Assembly: GCA_031292435.1 (NCBI GenBank)
Contig: JARLHD010000169.1
Span: forward strand, 1 to 39,413
DNA: 39,413 bases
Direction: 5' to 3'
From: Ignavibacteriaceae bacterium
GTDB lineage: Bacteria > Bacteroidota > Ignavibacteria > Ignavibacteriales > Ignavibacteriaceae
In this document: positions 7,820-17,374 of the stretch, piece by piece
How the letters are laid out: each line of letters starts with the position of its first letter
Position numbering within the stretch: position 1 is the first letter of the stretch
Notes under the pieces: model-generated
What the model was told of the DNA's origin: nothing
Databases searched by the model: none
What the model saw: the letters and a program-made list of their open reading frames with translations, nothing else
Translations under genes and position numbers: made by a program

Positions 7820-10249
7820 ATGAAGCGTTTAATTTATTTTTGCCTGTTATCGCTCTTCTTTCTCCCACCGGTTCTGTTCGCACAACTGGACCAGCTAAAG
7901 AACATGTCGCCGGATGAACTTAAAAAGAAAGCAACTGAAATGGGTTATTCTGAAGAGGATTATCTGAAATTTCAGCAGCTGAAACAGCAGACTTCAGAGG
8001 TAAAAGAAAAAGTTGATACAGTCGGAGTTCCTAAAGCTCCCACACTTGTAACTCCTCCTGCACCTAAAGCTCCTGAAGAATACATTCTCCCCTCATTTCA
8101 GGGTAGGGATCATGCAGCTTCTCTTCCGGCATTTGGATATAATATTTTTACCTATTCTCCTACAACATTTGAGCCATCGGTAAATATTCCTGCTCCTAAA
8201 AATTATGTGGTGGGTCCCGGTGATGAAATTGTAATTTCATTATGGGGCGCCACCCAATTGGTTCATAAGCTTACTGTCGCAAAAGATGGAAGCATATATA
8301 TCCCCGATGTTGGTCTTGTCCCCGTAAACGGATTGACATTATCAGCTTTGAAAGCTCGTCTGTTTGAACGGTTATCAAAAGTATATTCCTCTCTGAATGT
8401 TGATGTTAAAAGTCAGGGGGGAACAAGTATGGATGTCTCAACTGGAAGGTTAAGAAGCGTTAAGGTTTATGTCTTAGGCGAAATTACTAAACCCGGTGGA
8501 TATACATTGCCCTCATTGTCTACCGCTTTTACTGTTTTGTATTATAGTGGCGGTCCTACTTTAAATGGATCCCTTCGTAAAGTTAAAATTCTGAGGGATG
8601 GAAGAACTGTTTCTGAAATTGATGTTTACAATTACCTTCTTAAGGGCGATAAGTCTTTTGACGTAAATCTGGAAGATGGGGATATTATCTTTGTTCCCCC
8701 GGCAGGTAAAAGGGTGGCTGCATTTGGATCAATTCTGCGTCCTGCCATTTATGAACTTAAAGATGATGAAACTTTACGCGACCTTATTAAGTTCTCTGGC
8801 AATGTAACTTTTAATACTTACTTTCAGCGCGTGCATGTTGAAAGGATAATCCCATTTGACCAGAGAGCAAATTACACTGAGAACATATTAAATCTTGATG
8901 TTAGTTTTAACTCAATAAATTCCCTTGTCACCAGTATTTATAAACTGGAAGATGGGGACGTAATTAGTTTTCTTTCAATCAATAAAAGACCTGAAAACAG
9001 GGTGGATATTTCTGGAAGTGTACGTAAACCTGGTGCCTATGAATTAACAGGTTCTAATATGACCGTAAGGGATTTAGTAGTGAAAGCTGATAGCTTATTC
9101 CCGAATACTTTTACTGATGAAGCTCTTCTTATCCGTACTCTCCCTAATGAGAAAAAAGAAGCTATCTCTTTCAATCTTAAAAATGCAATGGAAGGTGATC
9201 CTTCGGACAATCTGGTGCTTGAAAACAGGGATGATATAAGAATATATAGTATCGAAAATTTTCATCCTACTCGGAATGTGGAAATTTTAGGGGAAGTTAA
9301 TAGACCGGGTAAATATTCCAGGTATGAAAATATGACATTAACTGATCTGATGGTTCTTGCTGGTGGTGTAACAGAAAAAGCCCATATGGAAAATATCGGA
9401 ATATCAAGGCTTGATACCCTCAATTCTGATATCTATTATAAAGAATATACCGTCGATCTTCCTAATAATTATTGGGAGGTCAAACCCGAAAATGATTTCC
9501 TTCTTGAGGACTATGACCGGGTCTACGTTAAGATCGATACCGCAAAGAATTTTGATAATAAAGTTGTTGCTCTTAAGGGTGAAGTAGAATTTCCCGGTTC
9601 ATATTCTCTTATAAAGAGAGGGGAAAGGTTGTCTGATTTAATTACACGGGCAAATGGATTCAAAAACGGCGCTTATAAAGAAGGGATATATGTCAACAGG
9701 TTTAATAGCTTGTTTGAGAAATCAGAACAGTCCCTGCTGCCTGATACAATAAGACTAAACCTGTACAACAGACCTCTTCTTAATAAAAAAGTATTATCAG
9801 AATTTTCCAACAGGATACCAATAGACTGGGAAGCAGTCGAAAAGGATAATAATTCAATTAATAATATTATTCTTCAGCCGGGTGACGAAATAAACGTGCC
9901 TAAAGATCCCAATATTGTTTATGTTATGGGAGAAGTTGGCATGCCTTCAAACGTTCCATATAAAAAAGGTGAAGGTTTATCTTATTATATTAAAAATGCT
10001 GGCGGATATACTACTCTTGCGGCAGAAGACAAGGAAGTTGTAGTGCTGCCCAATGGTAAAACTTGGTCAAGGTCTGGCTGGTTCTTCATACCCGATCCTC
10101 CGATACTATCAGGATCAACAGTATTTGTCCCTACATACATTGAACAGAAATCAGATGCATGGCCTGTTATTCGTGATATTATTACTGTTGTAAGTACATC
10201 AACAATTGTGATACTTACAGTTCTAAGCCTAACCCATAGGTTACCATAA
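7820..10249 (+). CDS. Wza-like polysaccharide export protein with multiple SLBB domains
   Basis: This 809-residue secreted protein forms or contributes to the outer-membrane export channel for the polymer. A signal peptide covers about residues 1-22 (hydrophobic core, then F-A-Q). A helical, charged stretch and a proline-rich linker follow to about 90. The Poly_export domain lies at about 126-200 ('YVVGPGDEIVISLWG'). At least six SLBB-type beta-grasp units follow, recognisable by V-x-G-E-x-x-x-P-G-x-Y strands at about 215, 300, 392, 490, 588 and 700. A hydrophobic helix near 787-805 ends the protein. It is about twice the length of E. coli Wza, as is common in Bacteroidota-like phyla. There is no lipobox cysteine at the predicted cleavage site. 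The following wzz-like gene starts directly at the stop codon. Confidence 0.92.
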   Translation: MKRLIYFCLLSLFFLPPVLFAQLDQLKNMSPDELKKKATEMGYSEEDYLKFQQLKQQTSEVKEKVDTVGVPKAPTLVTPPAPKAPEEYILPSFQGRDHAASLPAFGYNIFTYSPTTFEPSVNIPAPKNYVVGPGDEIVISLWGATQLVHKLTVAKDGSIYIPDVGLVPVNGLTLSALKARLFERLSKVYSSLNVDVKSQGGTSMDVSTGRLRSVKVYVLGEITKPGGYTLPSLSTAFTVLYYSGGPTLNGSLRKVKILRDGRTVSEIDVYNYLLKGDKSFDVNLEDGDIIFVPPAGKRVAAFGSILRPAIYELKDDETLRDLIKFSGNVTFNTYFQRVHVERIIPFDQRANYTENILNLDVSFNSINSLVTSIYKLEDGDVISFLSINKRPENRVDISGSVRKPGAYELTGSNMTVRDLVVKADSLFPNTFTDEALLIRTLPNEKKEAISFNLKNAMEGDPSDNLVLENRDDIRIYSIENFHPTRNVEILGEVNRPGKYSRYENMTLTDLMVLAGGVTEKAHMENIGISRLDTLNSDIYYKEYTVDLPNNYWEVKPENDFLLEDYDRVYVKIDTAKNFDNKVVALKGEVEFPGSYSLIKRGERLSDLITRANGFKNGAYKEGIYVNRFNSLFEKSEQSLLPDTIRLNLYNRPLLNKKVLSEFSNRIPIDWEAVEKDNNSINNIILQPGDEINVPKDPNIVYVMGEVGMPSNVPYKKGEGLSYYIKNAGGYTTLAAEDKEVVVLPNGKTWSRSGWFFIPDPPILSGSTVFVPTYIEQKSDAWPVIRDIITVVSTSTIVILTVLSLTHRLP

Positions 10250-11281
10250 ATGGATAAAAAAAGAGAAGATAGAATTAAAAAATTAATCGAAATGGCTTTG
10301 CCTTACTTTGAAAAATTATGGTCTAAAAGAAAATCTATATTAATATTTAATGGTACTGTGTTAGCATTGGTGCTGTTATTCTTGATATTTATTTCAAAAC
10401 CATATTTTGAAAGCACTGTTTCAATCCTTCCTGAATATGGAAGCAAATCTAATATGCTTAGCCAGTTTAATAATTTAGCATCGCTGGTGGGTGTAAAAGT
10501 TGGGGAAGTCTCAGCAACAGAAATTTATCAGAATTTAGTAAACAGTGAATCTGTCTTCCAGCCCGTAATTTATCATAAGTACTTAACTAATGAGTACCCT
10601 GATTCTATAAATCTGATTGATTATTTTCAAATCACTGCTGTAGATAAAAATCCTGAAAATCAGGCAAGGCTTAGGTTCTTAAAATTAAAAGAATTAATGC
10701 TTAAGTCACTCGTAATTACAGATATTGATAGGGTCAATAAAGTATTGTCAATTAAGGTTACCATGCCTGAAGCTCAGCTTTCTGCCGATGTTGCAAATAA
10801 TATACTCGAATCCCTTGATTCATATATTAGAACCAAAAGAAAATCTTATGCAATTGACCAGAGGATCTATATTCAAAAAAGATTAAGTGAAGTTAAAGAC
10901 TCTCTCAATTTAACTGAAAACAAATTAAAAGATTTCAGGGAAAAGAACAGGATGATTCTTCAATCTCCCGAACTGCTATTAGAGCAGGGAAGGATGATGA
11001 GGGATGTTGAAATAATGCAGGGAATTTTTGTTGAACTGTCCAAACAGCTTGAACTGGCAAAAATAGATGAAATTAAAGATACTCCGATTCTGAATATAAA
11101 GGAGAGTGCCTTAAGCCCTGTTCAAAAAACAGGACCTCACAGATTGGTTATTTTTATAGCGGCTTTCTTTATTACCTTCTTCTTTTCATTGGTATTATTC
11201 CTTATAAATGATGACATAAAAAGGATATTTAAATTCATTCGTATGAAAAATGGATCAACTCCAACCCCCATTATTAAATAA
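10250..11281 (+). CDS. Wzz-type chain-length determinant protein
   Basis: This 343-residue inner-membrane polysaccharide co-polymerase controls polymer length. One membrane helix is at about 30-49 and a second at about 299-318. Between them lies a periplasmic domain with a long helical part ('RLSEVKDSLNLTENKLKDF') expected to form a coiled coil. 'SPVQKTGPHR' just before the second helix is the proline-rich motif typical of Wzz proteins. There is no Walker-type kinase domain after helix 2 and no tyrosine cluster at the tail, so this is a kinase-less form. No separate tyrosine kinase is seen in the window. Its ATG directly abuts the stop of the export gene (TAAATG), implying translational coupling. 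Confidence 0.9.
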   Translation: MDKKREDRIKKLIEMALPYFEKLWSKRKSILIFNGTVLALVLLFLIFISKPYFESTVSILPEYGSKSNMLSQFNNLASLVGVKVGEVSATEIYQNLVNSESVFQPVIYHKYLTNEYPDSINLIDYFQITAVDKNPENQARLRFLKLKELMLKSLVITDIDRVNKVLSIKVTMPEAQLSADVANNILESLDSYIRTKRKSYAIDQRIYIQKRLSEVKDSLNLTENKLKDFREKNRMILQSPELLLEQGRMMRDVEIMQGIFVELSKQLELAKIDEIKDTPILNIKESALSPVQKTGPHRLVIFIAAFFITFFFSLVLFLINDDIKRIFKFIRMKNGSTPTPIIK

Positions 11282-11304
11282 ACCTCTAAAATAAATCAGG
11301 ATAG

Positions 11305-12360
11305 ATGAAAGTACTTATTACAGGCGCAGCTGGATTTATTGGATTCCATTTGATCAATAAACTGGTCAATTCAGATTACCGGATTGTAGGCATCGATAAT
11401 CTAAATGACTATTATGACGTAGGACTCAAAATATCACGCTTGGAAAAGTGCGGCATACCCGGGGATAAAATTAACTGTAAATCTGCCCTTCAAAGTCAGT
11501 GTTTTAATAATTATAAATTTGTTAAGCTGGATCTCACTGATAGAAAAAACTTGGCGGAGTTATTTGAAGAAGAAAAATTTGATTATGTCGTTAACCTTGC
11601 GGCGCAGGCTGGTGTAAGGTATTCGATAGATAATCCTTACGTTTATATTGAAAGTAATGTTGTTGGATTCCTGAATATCCTTGAAAATGCACGCAATAAT
11701 TCCATAAAACATTTAGTATACGCAAGTAGTTCAAGTGTCTATGGACTGAATGAAAAATTTCCTTTTTCAACTAAGGACAATGTCGATCATCCCATAAGCC
11801 TCTATTCAGCCAGCAAAAAAGCCAATGAATTAATGGCTCATACATATTCCCATTTATATAAGATTCCAACAACAGGACTACGTTTTTTTTCAGTATATGG
11901 TCCTTGGGGAAGGCCGGACATGGCCTTTTTTAAGTTTACAAAGTCCATTCTGAATGATCAGCCGATTGAAGTCTATAACCACGGGAATATGAAAAGAGAT
12001 TTTACTTATATTGATGATATAGTAACTGGAATAGAAAAGGTATTAAAACATATTCCAAAAGGGAATAATGAATGGAACGGAAAAACTCCTGATCCCGGTT
12101 CCTCCAAAGCCCAATACAAACTCTATAATATTGGAAACAACAGCTCTGTCTCCCTGTTAAGCTTTATTGAGGCAATTGAAAAGAAACTTAATAAAAAAGC
12201 TGAAAAAATATTACTTCCCATGCAGCCTGGAGATGTTCCCAATACTATGGCAGATATTGATGATTTAATAGAGGATTTGAATTACAAACCAAAAACTTCC
12301 ATAGATTTTGGAATTGGAAAATTTATTGATTGGTATCTGGATTATTATAAGATCTCCTGA
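11305..12360 (+). CDS. UDP-glucuronate 4-epimerase-like SDR protein
   Basis: This 351-residue extended SDR epimerase would interconvert the gluco and galacto forms of a UDP-uronic acid. GAAGFIG at 7-13 is the NAD-binding loop, 'IDNLNDYYDVGLK' at 30-42 is characteristic of the CapI/UDP-glucuronate 4-epimerase group, 'YASSSSVYG' gives the catalytic serine region at 139-147, and Y167/K171 in 'YSASKKANE' complete the triad. 'FFSVYGPWGRPDMA' is a normal substrate-loop motif. It plausibly uses the product of the dehydrogenase at 6413. If that enzyme acts on UDP-GlcNAc, this would be a UDP-GlcNAcA 4-epimerase. AGGATAG just before the ATG supports the start. The next gene begins two bases after its stop. 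Confidence 0.85.
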   Translation: MKVLITGAAGFIGFHLINKLVNSDYRIVGIDNLNDYYDVGLKISRLEKCGIPGDKINCKSALQSQCFNNYKFVKLDLTDRKNLAELFEEEKFDYVVNLAAQAGVRYSIDNPYVYIESNVVGFLNILENARNNSIKHLVYASSSSVYGLNEKFPFSTKDNVDHPISLYSASKKANELMAHTYSHLYKIPTTGLRFFSVYGPWGRPDMAFFKFTKSILNDQPIEVYNHGNMKRDFTYIDDIVTGIEKVLKHIPKGNNEWNGKTPDPGSSKAQYKLYNIGNNSSVSLLSFIEAIEKKLNKKAEKILLPMQPGDVPNTMADIDDLIEDLNYKPKTSIDFGIGKFIDWYLDYYKIS

Positions 12361-12362
12361 AG

Positions 12363-13676
12363 ATGAAATTCATTCAATATATTATTTATTCGATCTTAAT
12401 CGTTTTCCTGCTCGGTCCCTTTTTTGCATTTTTTAGTACTAAATTCCTTGACAGGAATTTTTTATATCTGCTGGCTGGGGTAATCTATCTTGTAACAACT
12501 GTGAAAATTCTGGAGATAATCACCGGCTCTGGAAAAGTTATTATACCTAAATATCTGAAATTCTATGGACTATTTGTTTTATATACTGTCCTTTCAGATA
12601 TTTTCATAGTTGGAAAATCTATTGATTTTAAATATTTCTACTCAAGTGACTATATAGCAAGTCTCTCGCTTCTTTTTCTTGTGGAAAATATTGAAATTAC
12701 ATCTGCCTTCAAAGAAACCTGTAAGAAAATATTTCTCTTTGTAGTTACTATTGCATTATTTGTAATTATAATGCAGGAGTTGGTAAATCCCTATTTTTTC
12801 GCTGACCCATCATTTTATAGTATGTGGCCTGGAATGAGTAGGGATGAGTTGCAATTACCATCAATATTTGCATGGGTAGAAGGAGTAACAGTTAATATTT
12901 CCTTCCTTGCAATGTTATCATTGCTGCTTGGCGAATATATTCCACTTCATAATAAAGTTAAAATATTTAACTTGTATTTTTGGGGAGGAATTTTTGCATT
13001 CCTTAGTAAGGGGAGATCGATAATGATAAACTTTCTCCTTTTATTCTTTATGAATTTCATGACAGGGGGAATAACAGAAAAATTCAAAAAAATTATGGTG
13101 TGGGCTTTAATTCTTTTGATAGTTTCTGTCTCCACCGTTGCTGTACTAAAATCCTTAAATGTACCTGTTGATGAAATAGTAATGAACCGGATACTTGAAG
13201 AGAACGCTGGCGGATTGGGAAGCGGGGCATCAGAATCTCGGATATTATCCTTCTTTGTCTTTGCTGAATTATTTCCCGAGCATCCGGTATTCGGGAAGGG
13301 GGAGTTCCATACTTTCGGAGAAGTTAGTGGCGATTTTGAATTGCAGACATTACTGGTTGGGAAATCATCTCAAATTCATGTCGGTTACCTGTCCTTGCTT
13401 TATTATTATGGAATTGTAGGCGGGCTTCTCTATTTCTTATTTGCTTATTTTTTAATGAAGGACTTTTATAATGTGGCTAAAAAAACCTCCAGGTGGGGTC
13501 CTTTCTTTGTCTTTGTAGGTTTTCTGTTCATTAACTTTACCCTGGTTTATTTACCATTATATGATATTGGTTTAATTATGGCATTTGTATTCCATAACTA
13601 TTATAAAAAAGAGAGTGAAGGTTCCGGTGGGGATATGGATAATGGTGAAAAAAATTTAGTCTATGCAAATAGTTAA
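12363..13676 (+). CDS. O-antigen/capsule polymerase (Wzy-like) membrane protein
   Basis: This 437-residue protein has about ten membrane helices and a large loop in the second half, the organisation of Wzy polymerases and WaaL ligases. The loop contains 'ESRILSFFVFAELFPEHPVFGKG' and then 'SQIHVGYLSLLYYYGIVGG', which fits the R...G-x-G... H-x-x-x-L-x-x-x-x-x-G-I-x-G pattern of the O-antigen ligase/polymerase family. Placement between Wzz, Wzx and glycosyltransferases makes a Wzy polymerase the better reading than a ligase. It links repeat units on undecaprenyl diphosphate in the periplasm. The gene overlaps the next one by 14 bases. Such proteins diverge quickly, so the specific linkage formed cannot be inferred. 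Confidence 0.8.
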   Translation: MKFIQYIIYSILIVFLLGPFFAFFSTKFLDRNFLYLLAGVIYLVTTVKILEIITGSGKVIIPKYLKFYGLFVLYTVLSDIFIVGKSIDFKYFYSSDYIASLSLLFLVENIEITSAFKETCKKIFLFVVTIALFVIIMQELVNPYFFADPSFYSMWPGMSRDELQLPSIFAWVEGVTVNISFLAMLSLLLGEYIPLHNKVKIFNLYFWGGIFAFLSKGRSIMINFLLLFFMNFMTGGITEKFKKIMVWALILLIVSVSTVAVLKSLNVPVDEIVMNRILEENAGGLGSGASESRILSFFVFAELFPEHPVFGKGEFHTFGEVSGDFELQTLLVGKSSQIHVGYLSLLYYYGIVGGLLYFLFAYFLMKDFYNVAKKTSRWGPFFVFVGFLFINFTLVYLPLYDIGLIMAFVFHNYYKKESEGSGGDMDNGEKNLVYANS

Positions 13677-15024
13677 AAAATTATTAGATAAATACATCAG
13701 GGGGGATGAAAGGGGAATAAAAGCAAAAACAAATATCCTGGCTTCCTTCCTCTTAAAAGGGAGCAGCATAGTAATTGGTTTTTTGTTAGTACGGGTAACT
13801 CTGAATTACCTTGATCAGACCCGTTACGGGATATGGCTTACTCTTACTTCCCTGATCGGTTGGATCACATTCTTTGATCTTGGATTGGGGAACGGGCTGA
13901 GGAATAAATTAGCCGAAGCACTCGCTGTCAAGGATTATGAATTATGTAAAATTTATGTAAGTACTACCTACGCAATCATCACGATCATTATGGTTCTGCT
14001 TGCAATAGTGTTTTTTGTTGCAAATAGTTTTATTGATTGGTCGGTTATTCTGAATACTGATAAGGCGCTGGCATCCGAATTATCGATGGTGGCAATGATT
14101 GTATTTAATTTGTTTTTCTTCAGGCTTGTGCTTCAATTAATTGGCGTAGTTCTTTTGGCTGACCAGCGCCCTGCTATGAGTAGTTTGTTTAATTCACTAG
14201 GCAATATATTCTCATTAATAGTGATTTTCGGGTTAACATACATAACAAAAGGGTCTCTGGTTTCCTTTAGTCTTGCAATGAGCGGAATCCCGGTAATAAT
14301 CCTTGGATTTGTTACTGTTTATTTTTTTAAGAAAGATTATTCACTGTTTAAACCCTCCATCGCATACATCCGGTTTAAATATGGCACCAGCTTGCTCTCT
14401 CTCGGAATTAAGTTTTTTCTGATACAGATTTCCGGTCTTATCTTATACCAAAGCAGCAACATCTTAATAACTCAGTTCTTTGGTCCCAAAGAGGTGATAC
14501 CATATAATATTGCATATAAATATTTCTCTCTTATGACTATGGTCCTGTCAATAATATTAATACCATTCTGGACTGCTTTTACAGATGCATGGACTAAGGG
14601 CGATATTTCATGGATAAAGAGGTCGGTCAATAAATTGCTCAAATATTGGCTGGGCTTAAGTCTTCTGGGTATCATCTTTTTAATAGGTTCAAACAAATTC
14701 TATTCTATATGGTTAGGAAACAAGGTCACTGTTCCCTTCAGCCTGTCGGTTGTTACCTTTATATATTTTGTAACTATGGCATTTACACAGATCTTTACGA
14801 TGTTCATAAATGGAGTTGGCAAAATTCAGCTTCAATTAATATTATCATTTGTATCTGCAGTTCTATTTATTCCCCTTGCTTATTTTTTCATTAAGTATTT
14901 CCATTTTGGCATTGAAGGTATAGTGTTAGCTTCAATTATTGGTAACATAGAGGGGTTTGTCTTCGCCCCCATACAGTATTATAAAATAATAAATAATAAA
15001 GCCTTTGGAGTCTGGAATAAGTAA
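13663..15024 (+). CDS. Wzx-type polysaccharide flippase
   Basis: This 453-residue integral membrane protein has about twelve to fourteen hydrophobic helices and no large soluble domain, typical of the polysaccharide transporter (PST) branch of the MOP superfamily. The opening 'NILASFLLKGSSIVIGFLLVRVTLNYLDQTRYGIWLTLTSLIGW' region around 26-70 is a standard Wzx N-terminus, with 'DLGLGNGLRNKLAEAL' following, common in the family. It would flip the lipid-linked repeat unit to the periplasmic face. It overlaps the upstream polymerase gene by 14 bases and the downstream glycosyltransferase by 20 bases, so translation is probably coupled. Confidence 0.88.
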   Translation: MQIVKKLLDKYIRGDERGIKAKTNILASFLLKGSSIVIGFLLVRVTLNYLDQTRYGIWLTLTSLIGWITFFDLGLGNGLRNKLAEALAVKDYELCKIYVSTTYAIITIIMVLLAIVFFVANSFIDWSVILNTDKALASELSMVAMIVFNLFFFRLVLQLIGVVLLADQRPAMSSLFNSLGNIFSLIVIFGLTYITKGSLVSFSLAMSGIPVIILGFVTVYFFKKDYSLFKPSIAYIRFKYGTSLLSLGIKFFLIQISGLILYQSSNILITQFFGPKEVIPYNIAYKYFSLMTMVLSIILIPFWTAFTDAWTKGDISWIKRSVNKLLKYWLGLSLLGIIFLIGSNKFYSIWLGNKVTVPFSLSVVTFIYFVTMAFTQIFTMFINGVGKIQLQLILSFVSAVLFIPLAYFFIKYFHFGIEGIVLASIIGNIEGFVFAPIQYYKIINNKAFGVWNK

Positions 15025-16042
15025 AGTAAATTATTTCTGTACTATGACAGGGACTAATTATCTGAGTAAGGCATTAGTACTGTATGATTCGCTTCTAAAT
15101 ACTTGCGGGGATGCATTCAAACTTATATTTTTTGCCTATGATGCAGAAACTTTTGAAATATTAAAACGGCTTGATTATAAAAATATAATTCCTGTATCAA
15201 TTGATCAGCTTGAAACAGCAGACCCGCGGTTACTTGATCTGAAAAAATCAAGATCAATTGCTGAGTATTTTTTTACCTGCACTCCCCAGGTTATTACCTA
15301 TGCCCTTGCAAAATTTGATATAGATATGGTAACCTACCTGGATGCTGACCTTTATTTTTACCAAAACCCTCAGTTAATAATTGATGAAATGGCTTATAAC
15401 TCAGTATTAATTACTGAGCATAGGTATTATCCCCCTGTCGACAACCATGATCATGGGAAATATTGTGTTCAGTTTATGCCTTTCAGGAATGACCTTGCAT
15501 CAAAAATAGTTTTGGAAACGTGGAAGGAACAGTGTGTCGAATGGTGTTTCGGCTATCCTGAAAACGGAAAATATGGCGATCAGGGCTATTTGAATGACTG
15601 GCCTGAGAAATACAAAAATGTAGTTGTTTCAGAGAATAGGGGTGTTGGTTTAGCAACATGGAACAAACCTGGATATCGGATATTTTCTGAAGGGCATAAA
15701 ATAAGGGCATATTCTGAAGAAATTAAAAATGAAATAGACGTTGTTTTCTATCATTTTAATTCACTAAAGATTTATTCTAATAGGCTCATTTCAACGGGGA
15801 TCAGTAAAGATGATAAATCATTATTTAAAATAGTATATGAAAATTATCTGAACCGGTTATCGGTAAAGGAAAATGAAATATTAAAGATTGCAGGGTGTTC
15901 AAGAAAAGATTTATTGTATCCTGAATGGGTGGATACTCAGTTAGTCTTTTTTCTTAAAGAGTTTCGTAGGATATTTTCTCCAAGAACAAGGGATATAATT
16001 TATTATTATAAATTCTTAAGGGAATATGTTTGGTTACCATAA
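15005..16042 (+). CDS. GT-A type glycosyltransferase
   Basis: This 345-residue cytoplasmic protein has a nucleotide-sugar transferase fold. 'YFCTMTGTNYLSKALVLYDSLL' at the N-terminus and 'TYLDADLYFYQNP' with the metal-binding D-x-D (D113, D115) are the key features. The short 'HDHGKYCVQFMPFRND' and 'YGDQGYLNDWPEKY' segments resemble those in GT8-like or related nucleotide-diphospho-sugar transferases. The donor and acceptor are unknown. The chosen start is TTG at 15005, inside the wzx gene. The next in-frame ATG (residue 14) would cut into the first beta strand, so the TTG is preferred although its ribosome site is weak. It overlaps the next gene by 13 bases. Confidence 0.82.
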   Translation: MESGISKVNYFCTMTGTNYLSKALVLYDSLLNTCGDAFKLIFFAYDAETFEILKRLDYKNIIPVSIDQLETADPRLLDLKKSRSIAEYFFTCTPQVITYALAKFDIDMVTYLDADLYFYQNPQLIIDEMAYNSVLITEHRYYPPVDNHDHGKYCVQFMPFRNDLASKIVLETWKEQCVEWCFGYPENGKYGDQGYLNDWPEKYKNVVVSENRGVGLATWNKPGYRIFSEGHKIRAYSEEIKNEIDVVFYHFNSLKIYSNRLISTGISKDDKSLFKIVYENYLNRLSVKENEILKIAGCSRKDLLYPEWVDTQLVFFLKEFRRIFSPRTRDIIYYYKFLREYVWLP

Positions 16043-17349
16043 AGTCTGAGGGAGGAACGGGGAAAATCCTGATTATAGGGCAGACCCTTGATAAATTGAC
16101 GGGTGGCGGAATAACAATTTCGAACCTTCTATCAGGTATTCATTCGGAGAATATTGCTGTTATAACCAGCCCGAAACAGGCGCCAAAAACTAATGATGAA
16201 TTCTGCCGTCGTGTGTATCAGTTAGGAACTGAAGAACTGAAAGTTAAATTTCCCCTCTCTTTATTATATCCTGCCTACAAATCAGGTCCGGTTAAAGTTA
16301 TTGAGCAAAATTCAAACCGGTTATCAATTGAAAATAGTAAAAGAGTTACAGCCAGAGCAATATTTATAACACTTGCACATTTTTTCGGTATATACCATTT
16401 CCTTTATAAACTGGAATTATCCGGAAAACTCCGCACTTGGATTCAAGAGTTTAATCCCGATTTTATATATACCCAGTTATCTACAAGAGAATTAATCAAT
16501 TTTACTGAAGTGATAACCAATGAGTATAAAAAGCCTTTAATTATTCATATTATGGATGACTGGCTGTTGACAATTAATAAAGTTGGAATATTTAGGCATA
16601 TGTGGGATCGGATAATAGATAAAGAATTTCGAAATTTATTGAAGCTGACAAATTCACGGTTGTGTATTTCAGATGCTATGTCTGAAGAATATAGTAAAAG
16701 ATTCGGAGGTAGCTGGCTGTCTTTCCATAACCCGGTGATGAATGAAAGATGGATTCCTTTTCAAAAAAATACATACACAAAAGGTCTGGTTTTCAAAATA
16801 CTTTATTCAGGTAGGATTGGGAATGCAAATATTAATTCTATATTAGCCTTTTGTGAGCTGATAAATGAGCTGAAAAGAAACGGAATGTCAATCGTGTTTA
16901 GCATTTATTCACCTGAATATAATCTTGAAAAGTTTAGGAAATATGATGATAGTCCCGCCATTCTTTTGAATAAGCCCCTAAAACATGATGAAATGCCGGA
17001 ATTATATTCGAAGTTTGATCTGCTATTTCTCCCGATTGATTTCGATAAATTAAGTATAAAATTTACCCGGTTTTCGATGCCGACTAAAATGAGCGAATAT
17101 ATGATTTCGGGTGTCCCTATTCTGATCCATGCCCCTGAAGAGATTGCTATCGTAAAATTTGCCGCGAAATATAATATAGCAATAATAAGTAGCAAAAATG
17201 GTATCGGTTCGTTAAGGGAAATCCTTCTTGATTTAATTAATAATGATGAGGCAAGACAAAAAGTTGCTCTTAATGCTGTAAGTGTAGCAAGTGATAAATT
17301 TGATGGAATAAAAGTTCGAAAGAACTTTCAATCCCTATTTATGAAATAA
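16030..17349 (+). CDS. GT4-like glycosyltransferase
   Basis: This 439-residue protein has a two-domain GT-B organisation. The N-terminal part has a glycine-rich 'IGQTLDKLTGGGITISNLL' at about 15-33, where acceptor-binding loops lie in GT4 enzymes. In the C-terminal half, 'FKILYSGRIGNAN' begins the nucleotide-binding domain, and 'MPTKMSEYMISGVPILIH' around 350-367 carries the conserved glutamate and glycine for donor binding. No ATG is usable at the 5' end. TTG at 16030 is preceded by AAGGGAA with five bases of spacing, a good ribosome site lying within the previous gene. The sugar specificity is unknown. Confidence 0.82.
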   Translation: MVTIKSEGGTGKILIIGQTLDKLTGGGITISNLLSGIHSENIAVITSPKQAPKTNDEFCRRVYQLGTEELKVKFPLSLLYPAYKSGPVKVIEQNSNRLSIENSKRVTARAIFITLAHFFGIYHFLYKLELSGKLRTWIQEFNPDFIYTQLSTRELINFTEVITNEYKKPLIIHIMDDWLLTINKVGIFRHMWDRIIDKEFRNLLKLTNSRLCISDAMSEEYSKRFGGSWLSFHNPVMNERWIPFQKNTYTKGLVFKILYSGRIGNANINSILAFCELINELKRNGMSIVFSIYSPEYNLEKFRKYDDSPAILLNKPLKHDEMPELYSKFDLLFLPIDFDKLSIKFTRFSMPTKMSEYMISGVPILIHAPEEIAIVKFAAKYNIAIISSKNGIGSLREILLDLINNDEARQKVALNAVSVASDKFDGIKVRKNFQSLFMK

Positions 17350-17374
17350 ATAAAATGTTTAAGAATCTCATTTA

